Positions 1 through 7,834 of a DNA stretch of 64,000 bases are shown here, one piece after another. The stretch is from positions 124,001 to 188,000 of the forward strand of contig JAFYSF010000007.1 of assembly GCA_017559505.1 (NCBI GenBank). The letters run 5' to 3'. The translations under genes were made by a program, and so were the position numbers. Below the pieces are notes generated by a model that had not been told where the DNA came from, did no database searches, and saw only the letters and a list, made by a program, of their open reading frames with translations. Position 1 is the stretch's first letter; every line of letters begins with the position of its first letter. The DNA comes from Paludibacteraceae bacterium (GTDB lineage Bacteria; Bacteroidota; Bacteroidia; Bacteroidales; Paludibacteraceae).

Positions 1-279
1 TTCTGGAAATCAGAAGTTATCGACTTCGTTATTCTTCAACAAGACGCATTCGACAAAATCGATGCTGTTTGCCCACTCGAACGTCAAGAATTCATGCTCA
101 AACTCGTTATGGACATCTGTAACTCTGACTACGAATTCGAAACATTCCTCGAAGTTATGGACTACTTCAAACGCATCATCAACATCTGCAAACAGATGAA
201 CTATTGCGAGTTCCATAGCGAAAAATTCGAAGAACACCTCGGCAAACTTAAAGAACTACTTGCCGAACGCGAAGCGTAA
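1..279 (+). CDS. atpA: V/A-type ATPase catalytic subunit A, C-terminal end (partial)
   Basis: The window opens inside this gene; the reading frame is open from base 1 to the TAA at 277-279, giving the last 92 residues. Subunit A is the nucleotide-hydrolysing subunit of the cytoplasmic V1 head. What is seen is only the C-terminal helical domain, including a stretch beginning FWKSEVIDFVILQQDAFDKI and acidic helices near the end; the Walker motifs lie upstream, outside the window. The assignment rests on this C-terminal pattern plus position: it stands directly before subunit B in an operon A-B-D-I-K. In other Bacteroidota subunit E and a DUF2764 gene usually precede it; those would be outside this window. 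Codons are biased towards the highly expressed set, as in the next gene. Confidence 0.88.
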   Translation, partial: FWKSEVIDFVILQQDAFDKIDAVCPLERQEFMLKLVMDICNSDYEFETFLEVMDYFKRIINICKQMNYCEFHSEKFEEHLGKLKELLAEREA

Positions 280-289
280 TTAATTAAAC

Positions 290-344
290 GTCAACAGACA
301 ATAGTCAACAGTCAACAGTCACTAAAAGACTGTAGACTGTAGAC
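290..344. repeat. Heptad tract forming a hairpin between atpA and atpB
   Basis: Copies of a gtcaaca unit are followed, after a short actaaaa spacer, by copies of gactgta. Both halves have a 7-nt period. The right arm is nearly the reverse complement of the left (15 of 17 positions), so the transcript can fold into a hairpin between the two cistrons. The same arrangement recurs at 2386-2458, 39974-40029 and 53413-53483. Confidence 0.75.
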
Positions 345-361
345 ATAAAAAATATAACATC

Positions 362-1678
362 ATGACTAAAGCTTTTCAAAAAATATACACAAAGATTACT
401 AACATCACCAAAGCTACTTGCTCGCTCAAGGCAACTGGTGTTGGTAACGACGAGCTTGCTACCGTTAATGGTAAATTGGCTCAGGTAGTGCGCATCATGG
501 GCGATGACGTTACACTACAAGTATTCGGTGGTACTGAAGGTATCCCAACTGATGCCGAAGTTATCTTTCTCGGCAAAGCTCCATCTCTCAAAGTTAGCGA
601 ACAATTGGCTGGTCGCTTCTTCAACGCTCTTGGCGAACCTATCGATGGCGGTCCAGAAATCGAAGGCGAAGAGGTAGAAATCGGTGGCCCTTCGGTTAAC
701 CCAGTGCGCCGTAAACAACCATCTGAACTCATCGCTACAGGTATCGCCGGTATCGACTTGAACAACACTCTCGTGTCTGGTCAAAAGATTCCATTCTTCG
801 CTGACCCTGACCAACCTTACAACCAAGTTATGGCTAACGTGGCCCTCCGTGCCGAAGCCGACAAAATCATCCTTGGTGGTATGGGTCTTACTAACGACGA
901 CTACCTCTATTTCAAAAACGTATTTAACAACGCTGGCGTGCTTGACCGTATCGTTTCGTTTGTGAATACTACCGAAAATCCTCCTGTAGAGCGTCTTCTC
1001 ATTCCTGACATGGCACTTACAGCAGCTGAATATTTCGCTGTAGAGAAAAACCAAAAGGTACTTGTGCTCCTCACCGACATGACATCGTATGCCGATGCTT
1101 TGGCTATCGTGTCTAACCGTATGGACCAAATCCCTTCTAAAGACTCTATGCCTGGTTCGCTCTACTCTGACTTGGCTAAAATCTACGAGAAAGCGGTACA
1201 ATTCCCAGCTGGTGGTTCTATCACCATCATCGCCGTTACTACCCTCTCTGGTGGCGACATCACTCACGCTATTCCTGACAACACTGGTTATATCACCGAA
1301 GGTCAGCTCTTCCTCCGTCGTGACTCTGACGTAGGTAAAGTTATCGTCGACCCATTCCGTTCACTCTCTCGTTTGAAACAATTGGTTGCTGGTAAGAAAA
1401 CTCGTGAAGACCACGCTCAAGTAATGAATGCTGCCGTACGTCTCTATGCCGATGCTGCCAACGCTAAAACTAAGTTGGAAAACGGTTTCGACCTCACTAA
1501 CTACGACGAACGTGCGCTCGACTTTGCTAAGGACTACTCTGAACAATTGCTTGCTATCGACGTAAACATCGATACTACGCAAATGCTCGACGTAGCATGG
1601 TCGCTCTTCGGCACACACTTCAAACCAGAAGAGGTGAACATCAAACAAGAATTGGTAGAAAAATACTGGAGAAGTTGA
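362..1678 (+). CDS. atpB: V/A-type ATPase regulatory subunit B
   Basis: Non-catalytic nucleotide-binding subunit alternating with A in the V1 hexamer. The 438-residue product has the family's N-terminal beta-barrel (residues about 1-75), a central domain without a functional P-loop (as normal for B) and the signature segments TDMTSYADAL (about 239-248) and PGSLYSDLA (about 263-271). Length is slightly short of the usual 455-470. The ATG at 362 follows an AT-rich leader and gives the conserved start MTKAFQKIYTKITNITKA. Codons such as GGT, GCT and CGT dominate, consistent with high expression. It is separated from A by a heptad hairpin and from D by 107 bp. Confidence 0.96.
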   Translation: MTKAFQKIYTKITNITKATCSLKATGVGNDELATVNGKLAQVVRIMGDDVTLQVFGGTEGIPTDAEVIFLGKAPSLKVSEQLAGRFFNALGEPIDGGPEIEGEEVEIGGPSVNPVRRKQPSELIATGIAGIDLNNTLVSGQKIPFFADPDQPYNQVMANVALRAEADKIILGGMGLTNDDYLYFKNVFNNAGVLDRIVSFVNTTENPPVERLLIPDMALTAAEYFAVEKNQKVLVLLTDMTSYADALAIVSNRMDQIPSKDSMPGSLYSDLAKIYEKAVQFPAGGSITIIAVTTLSGGDITHAIPDNTGYITEGQLFLRRDSDVGKVIVDPFRSLSRLKQLVAGKKTREDHAQVMNAAVRLYADAANAKTKLENGFDLTNYDERALDFAKDYSEQLLAIDVNIDTTQMLDVAWSLFGTHFKPEEVNIKQELVEKYWRS

Positions 1679-1679
1679 A

Positions 1680-1783
1680 AATTGAAAGTTAAAAGTTGAA
1701 ATTTGCTATCCATATTTAATATTTAAATATAAAATTTCAACTCTAATATAACTTTCAAATTTCAAATCTCAAATTTCAAATTT
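1680..1783. repeat. AT-rich 7-nt-periodic tract between atpB and atpD
   Basis: Units close to gaaagtt on the left and caaattt on the right (for example ctttcaaatttcaaatctc) repeat with a 7-nt period and partly complement each other across an AT-rich centre, so a weak long hairpin is possible. No gene is seen here. Confidence 0.55.
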
Positions 1784-1785
1784 AT

Positions 1786-2385
1786 ATGGCAATTTCATTT
1801 CAATATAACAAAACATCACTTCAAGGACTTGAAAAGAACTTGAAAATGCGTGTGCGTGCATTGCCTACTATCAAAAACAAAGAGAGTGCCTTGCGTCTCG
1901 AAGTGAAACGTGCGAAGGACGAAATCGTCCGTCTCGAACAAGAACTCGAAAATCGCATTGCTTCATACGACAAAATGCTCGCTCTCTGGGGTGAATTCGA
2001 CACCTCTCTCCTCGTTGTCGAAAACGTAGAAATGGAGATTAAAAAGATTGCTGGTGTGCGCATACCTGTTCTCAAAGATGTAATATACCAAACCAAACCA
2101 TTCAGCGTTTTCAGTGCTCCTAAATGGTATGCCGACGGACTCTCTGAACTCAAAAATTTGGCTCAAGTTGGTATCGAACGTGAATTCTGCGCTCAGAAGT
2201 TGCAACTCCTCGAATATGCCCGCAAAAAAACTACTCAAAAGGTAAATCTCTTTGAGAAAGTACAAATTCCGGGCTATGAAGATGCTATTCGCAAAATCAA
2301 ACGATTCATGGAAGATGAAGAAAATCTATCAAAATCTTCTCAAAAAATCGTAAAAGCAAAACGAGAAGCAGAACAAAATGTATAG
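1786..2385 (+). CDS. atpD: V/A-type ATPase central stalk subunit D
   Basis: Rotor shaft subunit that passes torque from the A3B3 head to the membrane ring. The 199-residue product is almost wholly helical with long charged heptad-like stretches at residues about 15-75 and 140-195, the two antiparallel coiled-coil arms of the family, and a short central part. The start MAISFQYNKTSLQGLEKNLK matches the usual N-terminus. It lies between B and I in the standard Bacteroidota order. No subunit F or G gene follows, which is common for operons of this phylum. Confidence 0.92.
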   Translation: MAISFQYNKTSLQGLEKNLKMRVRALPTIKNKESALRLEVKRAKDEIVRLEQELENRIASYDKMLALWGEFDTSLLVVENVEMEIKKIAGVRIPVLKDVIYQTKPFSVFSAPKWYADGLSELKNLAQVGIEREFCAQKLQLLEYARKKTTQKVNLFEKVQIPGYEDAIRKIKRFMEDEENLSKSSQKIVKAKREAEQNV

Positions 2386-2458
2386 ACAATAGTCAACTGA
2401 CAACAGTCAAAAGTCAACAGACACTAAAAGACTGTAGACCGTAGACTGTAGACTTTCA
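2386..2458. repeat. Heptad hairpin between atpD and atpI
   Basis: A second copy of the gtcaaca/gactgta composite: degenerate gtcaaca units, the same actaaaa spacer, then gactgta-type units. The spacer is shared with the copy at 290-344, so this is a repeat family rather than random low complexity. Confidence 0.75.
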
Positions 2459-2470
2459 ATCGTAAGAATT

Positions 2471-4348
2471 ATGATAACAAAAATGACTAAATACGACTTC
2501 CTTGTGTTTCACGCACAATACAACGACTTCCTCGAAAAACTTCGAGCAGTCGGAGTCTTGCACGTGGCCACTTTGGAAGAAGGTGATGCCAATCTCGAAC
2601 TCATACGTGAAAAGATAGCGTTGCAGGCTCGTATCGACAAACAAATCGACACAGCCTCTGCACTCATCAATGCGTATAATTCGACTAAAGATGCCACTCC
2701 GCTCACATTGGCCCCTGCCGCAAGTCTCTCTATCGAAGATGGATTGACCCTTCTCGAGCAATTCGAGAACAAGCAAGCCGAAGCCGAAGCTCTACGCCAA
2801 GAAGTCGTGGCTGCCGAACGCGAGCAACAACGCATGGCTCCTTGGGGCAACTACTCTGCCCCTCAACTTGCGCATCTTGCCGAAGCTGGTTTCAAGATTG
2901 GGTTCTACACTTGTGCTTCTCGCATCTACAATCCTGAGTGGGAAGACACTTACAATGCATTCATCATCAACGACAGCACAAATACAACCTATTTCGTCAC
3001 TGTAACCAAAGAACCTATTGCCGACATCGAAGCAGAACGCTTCGAAATGAGCCAATTAGGTTCTAAAGAATTGCAACTTGCCTTCGACGAGGCACAAGCT
3101 CGCTATGCCGACAAGCAAGCCGCTATTCGCCTCTTTGCTGTAGCAAATCTCGAAAATCTCCGTCGCCTCACGCTCCAAGTGGGTGAAGTCATCGACCTCG
3201 ACCGCGTGCATATCAACACACGCCGCGCTGCCGACGACACAGTGATGATTCTTGAAGGCTACTGCCCTACAGATATGATTGAGGGTCTTGAGGCAATGCT
3301 CAAAGAAGAAGGCGTATATTACGAAACATCCGAACCTGCCAACGAAGACAATGTGCCTATCAAACTTCGCAACAATGCCTTCACACGCCTATTTGAACCA
3401 CTCACTGGCATGTATGGTATGCCTAACTACAACGAGTACGACCCAACCCCTATTCTCGGTCCGTTCTTCTTATTGTTCTTTGCCTTGTGTATGGGCGATG
3501 GTGGCTATGGTGTGATCTTATTGCTCTTTGGTTGGGCTGTCAAATCAGGCAAAGTTAAGATCGAAATGTTCGACGGCCTCGGCTCTATCATCATGGTGCT
3601 TGGTGCTGCCACTACCGCAATCGGACTCCTCTTTGGCACAGCCTTCGGTGTGAGTCTCACCTCACTAGATTGGGTGCCACAAGCCTGCAAAAACCTCATG
3701 ATTACAGGCAAATTCGGTGATACGGGCTTCGACATACAAATGGTTATGGCGCTCATCATTGGTGTCTTCCACATCTGCCTTGCAATGACGGTCAAAGCCA
3801 TCTGCTTCACACAGCGCGACGGTTTTATGAACAACCTAAGCAATTGGGGATGGCTCTTGCTCATCGTAGGTGGTATAGCCACAGCCATTTTATCAATGAT
3901 GCAAGTGCTCTCGCCTGAGGCTACACAATACGCCATCATCGGCGTAGGTGCAATTTCGGCGCTTGGCATCTACATATTCAACAATCCAAAACGCAATCCG
4001 CTCATCAACATTGGAGCCGGACTTTGGGACACCTACAATATGGCAACAGGCCTTCTTGGCGACGTATTGAGCTACATCCGTCTCTACGCAATCGGTCTTG
4101 CAGGCGGTAGGCTCGGTGGCGCATTCAACGACATAGCAAACATGATATTAGGCGAAGACCCAGGCATCGGCTCATGGATAGGCTTCATCGTCATCATCAT
4201 ATTCGCCCACGTGCTCAACCTCGCCTTATCAGCCCTCGGTGCATTTGTTCACCCTTTGCGTCTAACCTTCGTTGAATACTTCAAAAACGTAGGCTACGAA
4301 GGCCGCGGCGAAAAATATGCACCACTCTCACGTAAAGTTGAAAGTTAA
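2471..4348 (+). CDS. atpI: V/A-type ATPase membrane stator subunit I (a-subunit)
   Basis: Static membrane subunit that provides the ion half-channels next to the proteolipid ring. The 625-residue product has a hydrophilic N-terminal half (about 1-320, with coiled-coil parts) and a C-terminal half with seven or eight hydrophobic segments beginning near ILGPFFLLFFALCMGDGGYG. The segment DVLSYIRLYAIGLAGG (about residues 535-550) holds the conserved arginine of the ion path. Start: ATG at 2471 after a heptad repeat; a second ATG five codons later (MTKYDFLVF) is also plausible. Neighbours are D and K. Confidence 0.94.
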   Translation: MITKMTKYDFLVFHAQYNDFLEKLRAVGVLHVATLEEGDANLELIREKIALQARIDKQIDTASALINAYNSTKDATPLTLAPAASLSIEDGLTLLEQFENKQAEAEALRQEVVAAEREQQRMAPWGNYSAPQLAHLAEAGFKIGFYTCASRIYNPEWEDTYNAFIINDSTNTTYFVTVTKEPIADIEAERFEMSQLGSKELQLAFDEAQARYADKQAAIRLFAVANLENLRRLTLQVGEVIDLDRVHINTRRAADDTVMILEGYCPTDMIEGLEAMLKEEGVYYETSEPANEDNVPIKLRNNAFTRLFEPLTGMYGMPNYNEYDPTPILGPFFLLFFALCMGDGGYGVILLLFGWAVKSGKVKIEMFDGLGSIIMVLGAATTAIGLLFGTAFGVSLTSLDWVPQACKNLMITGKFGDTGFDIQMVMALIIGVFHICLAMTVKAICFTQRDGFMNNLSNWGWLLLIVGGIATAILSMMQVLSPEATQYAIIGVGAISALGIYIFNNPKRNPLINIGAGLWDTYNMATGLLGDVLSYIRLYAIGLAGGRLGGAFNDIANMILGEDPGIGSWIGFIVIIIFAHVLNLALSALGAFVHPLRLTFVEYFKNVGYEGRGEKYAPLSRKVES

Positions 4349-4370
4349 TATCACACAGAAAAATATTATC

Positions 4371-4510
4371 TCTCACGGACGACACGGAACTCACTGAAAT
4401 TGATTTCTCACTGCGTGATAAATCATTCTAGATAGTATTCTCAGCCGGCGCAGCGTCGGCGTATTCCGTGAATTCTGTGGATTCCGTAAGCAAAAAATAT
4501 CCGTGAGAAG
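4371..4510. repeat. Family C repeat: inverted 'tctcacgga' element
   Basis: The gap between atpI and atpK (4349-4605) begins with tctcacgga and ends its repeat part with tccgtgaga, an inverted pair about 130 bp apart. Inside are further cacgga/tccgtg words and a GC-rich hairpin around gccggcgcagcgtcggc. A related copy is at 18773-18905. The remaining 95 bp before atpK are AT-rich without a clear promoter. Confidence 0.5.
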
Positions 4511-4590
4511 TAAAAAAGGAAAAAACATGTGTTCATGTATTCTTGTCAAATCAAAAAAAATCAAAAATCAAATAAATTATTAACAATTAA

Positions 4591-5016
<426 letters not shown>

Positions 5017-5042
5017 TCATAAGGATACAACCCACAAACAAA

Positions 5043-5076
5043 AAGAGACGCACCAATAGGTTGCGTCTCTTTTTTA
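5043..5076 (+). terminator. Rho-independent terminator of the V-ATPase operon
   Basis: Stem agagacgca / tgcgtctct with a short loop, followed by a run of T. It stands 26 bp after the atpK stop. Confidence 0.85.
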
Positions 5077-5129
5077 TCATTACTATCCACTCCACTCTAC
5101 ATTGTGGAACGGATTTGATTTTATGGGAG

Positions 5130-5388
5130 TGTTCCACAAAATCTAAATAATCTAAGAAATCTAAATAATCTAAACGCTTATATAGTAATTAGTAATTAGT
5201 AATTAAGAATTAAATACATTATATATAAATTATATTTAATTATATTATTATCAATACATTATATATACATATATATTACATTAACGAACATTTAACGAAG
5301 AGTTTTTCACCTCAATTGCTGTCTGATAAAAAAAATATAAGAGATTAGATTTCTTAGATTATTTAGATTTCTTAGATTTTGTGGAACA
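5130..5388. repeat. Long imperfect inverted repeat upstream of tnaA
   Basis: The left arm (about 5130-5174) starts gttccacaaaatctaaataa and continues with 9-nt units of the type atctaaata. The right arm (about 5342-5388) is its near reverse complement and ends in ttttgtggaac. Arms of about 42 bp enclose some 170 bp of very AT-rich DNA containing a 7-nt tract (tagtaat units, 5183-5212). No ORF is seen. It is part of the 727-bp gap between atpK and tnaA. Confidence 0.7.
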
Positions 5389-5463
5389 TCTTATTAAAAA
5401 ATGTAAAACAAATAGGGAGAGGATGGCGGACTTTTAAGGCAAAGGTTGCTTGAAGGTTACTAG

Positions 5464-5521
5464 GAGTGAGGAATGAGGAATGAGGAATGAGAAATGAGGA
5501 ATGAGAAATGAGGAATGAGAA
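5464..5521. repeat. Heptad tract, gaggaat units
   Basis: Eight successive 7-nt units alternate between gaggaat and gagaaat, in near-perfect tandem. A shorter related tract is at 16688-16719 upstream of frdA. Confidence 0.85.
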
Positions 5522-5615
5522 AGGTAATTTTTATAAAGTGAATGATATTTTTTAGTATATATTTTTCTTTATTTTATATCTACACAAAAATCTTAAAATC
5601 TTTTCCTCTTTTTGT

Positions 5616-5646
5616 TTGTTTATCCCAAAAAATAGTTGTATCTTTG
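5616..5646 (+). promoter_or_regulatory. Bacteroidota-type promoter of tnaA
   Basis: TTG at 5616-5618, 20-nt spacer, TATCTTTG at 5639-5646: a full match to the -33/-7 pattern of this phylum. The transcript would have a leader of about 90 nt. Confidence 0.8.
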
Positions 5647-5682
5647 CACATTGAAAGTGTAGTGTATAGTGAACTTTCGGTC

Positions 5683-5728
5683 ACTAAACACTAATCGCTA
5701 ATCACTAAACACTATTCATTAATCATTA
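5683..5728. repeat. Heptad tract in the tnaA leader
   Basis: Seven 7-nt units of the type cactaaa / cactaat / cattaat lie between the tnaA promoter and its ATG at 5744, so they would be transcribed as 5' leader. Confidence 0.8.
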
Positions 5729-5743
5729 AATAATTACACTATT

Positions 5744-7123
5744 ATGGAACTACCTTTCGCCGAGGCCTATAAAATTAAAATGGTAGAGCCTCTTCGCAAA
5801 TCAACACGCGCAGAACGTGAGCAATGGATCAAAGACGCTCACTACAACCTCTTCGGTTTGAAATCTGAAATGGTTTATATTGACTGTATCACTGACTCTG
5901 GTACTGGTGCTATGTCTGACCGTCAATGGGCAGCTATGATGATGGGTGACGAAGCTTATGCAGGCGCTCGCTCTTTCTTCCACCTCAAAGAAACTATCAC
6001 TAAAATCACTGGTTTCGACTGGATTATCCCTACTCACCAAGGTCGTGCAGCTGAAAACGTACTCTTCTCTTACCTCGTAAACGAAGGCGACATCGTTCCT
6101 GGTAACTCTCACTTCGACACTACTAAAGGTCATATCGAAGGCCGTAAAGCTTTCGCAGTTGACTGCACTATTGACGAAGCTAAAAATACTCAACTTGAAT
6201 TGCCTTTCAAAGGTAATGTTGACCTTAACAAATTGGAAAAATGTCTCGCTGAAAACGCTGACAAAATTCCTTTCATCATCGTTACTGTAACTAACAACAC
6301 TGCTGGTGGTCAACCTGTATCTATGGAAAACCTCCGCGGCGTACGCGCTATCGCTGATAAATATGGCAAACGCGTTCTCTTCGACTCAGCTCGTTTCGTA
6401 GAAAATGCTTACTTTATCAAAACTCGCGAAGAAGGTTACGCTGACAAAACTATCAAAGAAATCTGTCGCGAAATGTTCTCTCACGCTGACGGTATGACTA
6501 TGTCTTCTAAAAAAGACGGTCTCGTTAACATGGGTGGTTTCATCGCTACTCGTCACGAAGATTGGTACGAAGGCGCTAAAGGCTTCTGTATCCGTTACGA
6601 AGGTTTCTTGACTTACGGTGGTATGAACGGTCGTGATATGGACGCTCTTGCAGTTGGTCTTGACGAAAATACTGAACTCGACACTATCGAAACTCGTATC
6701 AAACAAGTTCAATACCTCGCTGCTCGCCTTGACGAATTCGGTATCCCTTACCAACGTCCTGTAGGTGGTCACGCTTTGTTCGTTGACGCTTCGCTCATCC
6801 TCACTAACGTGCCTAAAGAAGAGTTCCCAGCTCAAACACTCGCTATCGAGCTTTACAAAGAAGCTGGTGTTCGTGGTTGCGAAATCGGTTACATCCTTGC
6901 TGACCGTGACCCTGTCACTCGCGAAAACCGTTTCGGTGGTCTCGACCTTCTCCGTTTGTGTATCGCTCGTCGTACTTACACTAACAACCACATGGACGTT
7001 ATCGCAGTAGCTCTCAAAAACGTATTCGATCGCCGCAACGAAATCAAACACGGTTATCGTATCACTTGGGAAGCTCCTCTTCTCCGTCACTTCACAGTTC
7101 AACTCGAACCTATCACTGAATAA
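5744..7123 (+). CDS. tnaA: Tryptophanase (L-tryptophan indole-lyase)
   Basis: PLP enzyme that splits tryptophan to indole, pyruvate and ammonia in the cytoplasm. The 459-residue product is collinear with Bacteroides tryptophanase. The PLP lysine is K257 in SSKKDGLVNMGG. Tryptophanase rather than tyrosine phenol-lyase is indicated by D125 in NSHFDTT, I381 in GCEIGYIL (arginine in the lyase for tyrosine) and H449 in LRHFTVQL (phenylalanine there). Codon choice is extremely biased (ACT, GCT, CGT, GGT, GAC), pointing to very high expression. It has its own promoter and terminator, so it is monocistronic; no TnaC-like leader peptide was found upstream. Confidence 0.96.
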   Translation: MELPFAEAYKIKMVEPLRKSTRAEREQWIKDAHYNLFGLKSEMVYIDCITDSGTGAMSDRQWAAMMMGDEAYAGARSFFHLKETITKITGFDWIIPTHQGRAAENVLFSYLVNEGDIVPGNSHFDTTKGHIEGRKAFAVDCTIDEAKNTQLELPFKGNVDLNKLEKCLAENADKIPFIIVTVTNNTAGGQPVSMENLRGVRAIADKYGKRVLFDSARFVENAYFIKTREEGYADKTIKEICREMFSHADGMTMSSKKDGLVNMGGFIATRHEDWYEGAKGFCIRYEGFLTYGGMNGRDMDALAVGLDENTELDTIETRIKQVQYLAARLDEFGIPYQRPVGGHALFVDASLILTNVPKEEFPAQTLAIELYKEAGVRGCEIGYILADRDPVTRENRFGGLDLLRLCIARRTYTNNHMDVIAVALKNVFDRRNEIKHGYRITWEAPLLRHFTVQLEPITE

Positions 7124-7150
7124 TTAGGTTTTATTTGAATTAATAATAAA

Positions 7151-7180
7151 GAGAGTGTATCTGAGATACACTCTCTTCTT
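7151..7180 (+). terminator. Terminator after tnaA
   Basis: Perfect inverted repeat gagagtgtatc / gatacactctc (7151-7175) with flanking A and T runs, 27 bp after the stop codon; it could act on either strand. Confidence 0.8.
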
Positions 7181-7246
7181 AAAAATATATTGTTCTAGCG
7201 TCATCAGAATCACCACCTCTGTAAAAAGAACAAATATTTACCTACA

Positions 7247-7321
7247 ATGGAAGAATTGCGTGCTATACGCAAGGCTATTCTATTTGTAGGTTGGTTTGTG
7301 GTGAACCATGATGACGCATAG
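7247..7321 (+). CDS. Possible 24-residue small protein or leader peptide
   Basis: ATG at 7247, TAG at 7319-7321. The product begins MEELRAIRKAILFVGW, then a few hydrophobic residues and an acidic end NHDDA: charged ends around a hydrophobic core of about 11 residues with one tryptophan. The start codon lies in a helix of the folded RNA and the stop codon lies inside the 5' arm of the terminator, so translation could affect termination. It could be a leader peptide for the gene at 7368, a small membrane peptide in its own right, or a chance ORF. Nothing homologous was recognised. Confidence 0.3.
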   Translation: MEELRAIRKAILFVGWFVVNHDDA

Positions 7322-7342
7322 CAATAGCTTTGCGTTTTTTTT
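7314..7342 (+). terminator. Terminator just upstream of the gene at 7368
   Basis: Stem acgcatagc / gctttgcgt (one mismatch), loop aata, then eight T. It ends 25 bp before the next start codon, an unusual place unless it controls read-through or closes the small transcript. Confidence 0.7.
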
Positions 7343-7367
7343 GTTTCACATCTAAAAACATACAACT

Positions 7368-7769
7368 ATGGAAATTTTTATCTCTATTCTTATAATTGTT
7401 TATGCTATACTAAACATAATTTTATTTTTCAAAATTTGGGGTGCAACTAATAATATAAAAAAATTAACAGAACACTTCACAGAAAATAAAAACACAGATT
7501 CTTTTCTATTTTTATATTCAACAAAAGATAAAGATGCTATTTTCAAAAAACTAAACATTCAAGTATTTAATGAATTAAGAAAAATTGCTTTATTCGGAAG
7601 TATTCGTACAGAAAAAGGTTTTATCGAACAAAAAGAATATTTATTAAATAATACATACAAAAAATATTATACAGCAATAGAAAAAGAAATCCCAAATGAA
7701 TTCTATAACATTTCATACAAACAAATATACAATATAGATAATGCTGAAGAAATATTTATTCAAAAATAA
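7368..7769 (+). CDS. Hypothetical membrane-anchored protein
   Basis: The product of 133 residues is not recognised. Residues 3-24 (IFISILIIVYAILNIILFFKI) form one hydrophobic segment; the rest is hydrophilic, rich in Lys, Asn and Tyr, with no evident motif, suggesting an N-terminally anchored protein with a small soluble domain. Codon use is AT-rich and quite unlike the neighbouring tnaA, which may mean low expression or recent arrival. It is bracketed by terminators on both sides, with the folded element immediately upstream. Confidence 0.65.
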   Translation: MEIFISILIIVYAILNIILFFKIWGATNNIKKLTEHFTENKNTDSFLFLYSTKDKDAIFKKLNIQVFNELRKIALFGSIRTEKGFIEQKEYLLNNTYKKYYTAIEKEIPNEFYNISYKQIYNIDNAEEIFIQK

Positions 7770-7771
7770 AA

Positions 7772-7813
7772 AACAACAGCCATACCACTCAAACGAGTCG
7801 TATGGCTGTTGTT
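7772..7813. terminator. Bidirectional terminator
   Basis: Arms aacaacagccatac / gtatggctgttgtt with an inner actc/gagt pair. It lies between two convergent genes and has A and T runs on either side. Confidence 0.85.
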
Positions 7814-7834
7814 ATTTTATTTCCAAACTCTCAA

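Larger units (their letters stand above)
7198..7342 (+). ncRNA. Candidate structured RNA or attenuator with mutually exclusive helices
   Basis: Nested pairings seen directly: gcgtcatca (7198-7206) with tgatgacgc (7309-7317); tcaccac (7210-7216) with gtggtga (7298-7304); acctacaa (7240-7247) with ttgtaggt (7284-7291); and hairpin ttgcgt/acgcaa (7256-7272). A terminator follows at 7314-7342. Segment 7267-7279 can instead pair over 13 bp, with one G-U, to 7323-7335. That would break both the small hairpin and the terminator. The outer stem shares four bases with the terminator's 5' arm. This suggests a switch or a fold-back mRNA, but no known family was recognised, and no clear promoter stands in front. 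An alternative is a small inverted-repeat element. Confidence 0.45.

Noticed and set aside
515..1267. 250-codon minus-strand frame opposite atpB
   Set aside because: Shadow frame created by the strong codon bias of atpB; similar long shadows lie opposite tnaA, frdA and tkt.
5464..5521. CRISPR-like array in the tandem gaggaat tract
   Set aside because: Units are 7 nt with no spacers, and no cas genes are in the window.
5744..7123. Tyrosine phenol-lyase instead of tryptophanase
   Set aside because: Diagnostic positions (D125, I381, H449) are those of tryptophanase.
7198..7342. 6S RNA (Bacteroidales-1 type) as the identity of the folded element
   Set aside because: There is a closing stem and an internal bulge, but no recognisable promoter, a shorter length and a protein-coding frame inside; similarity is only in outline.
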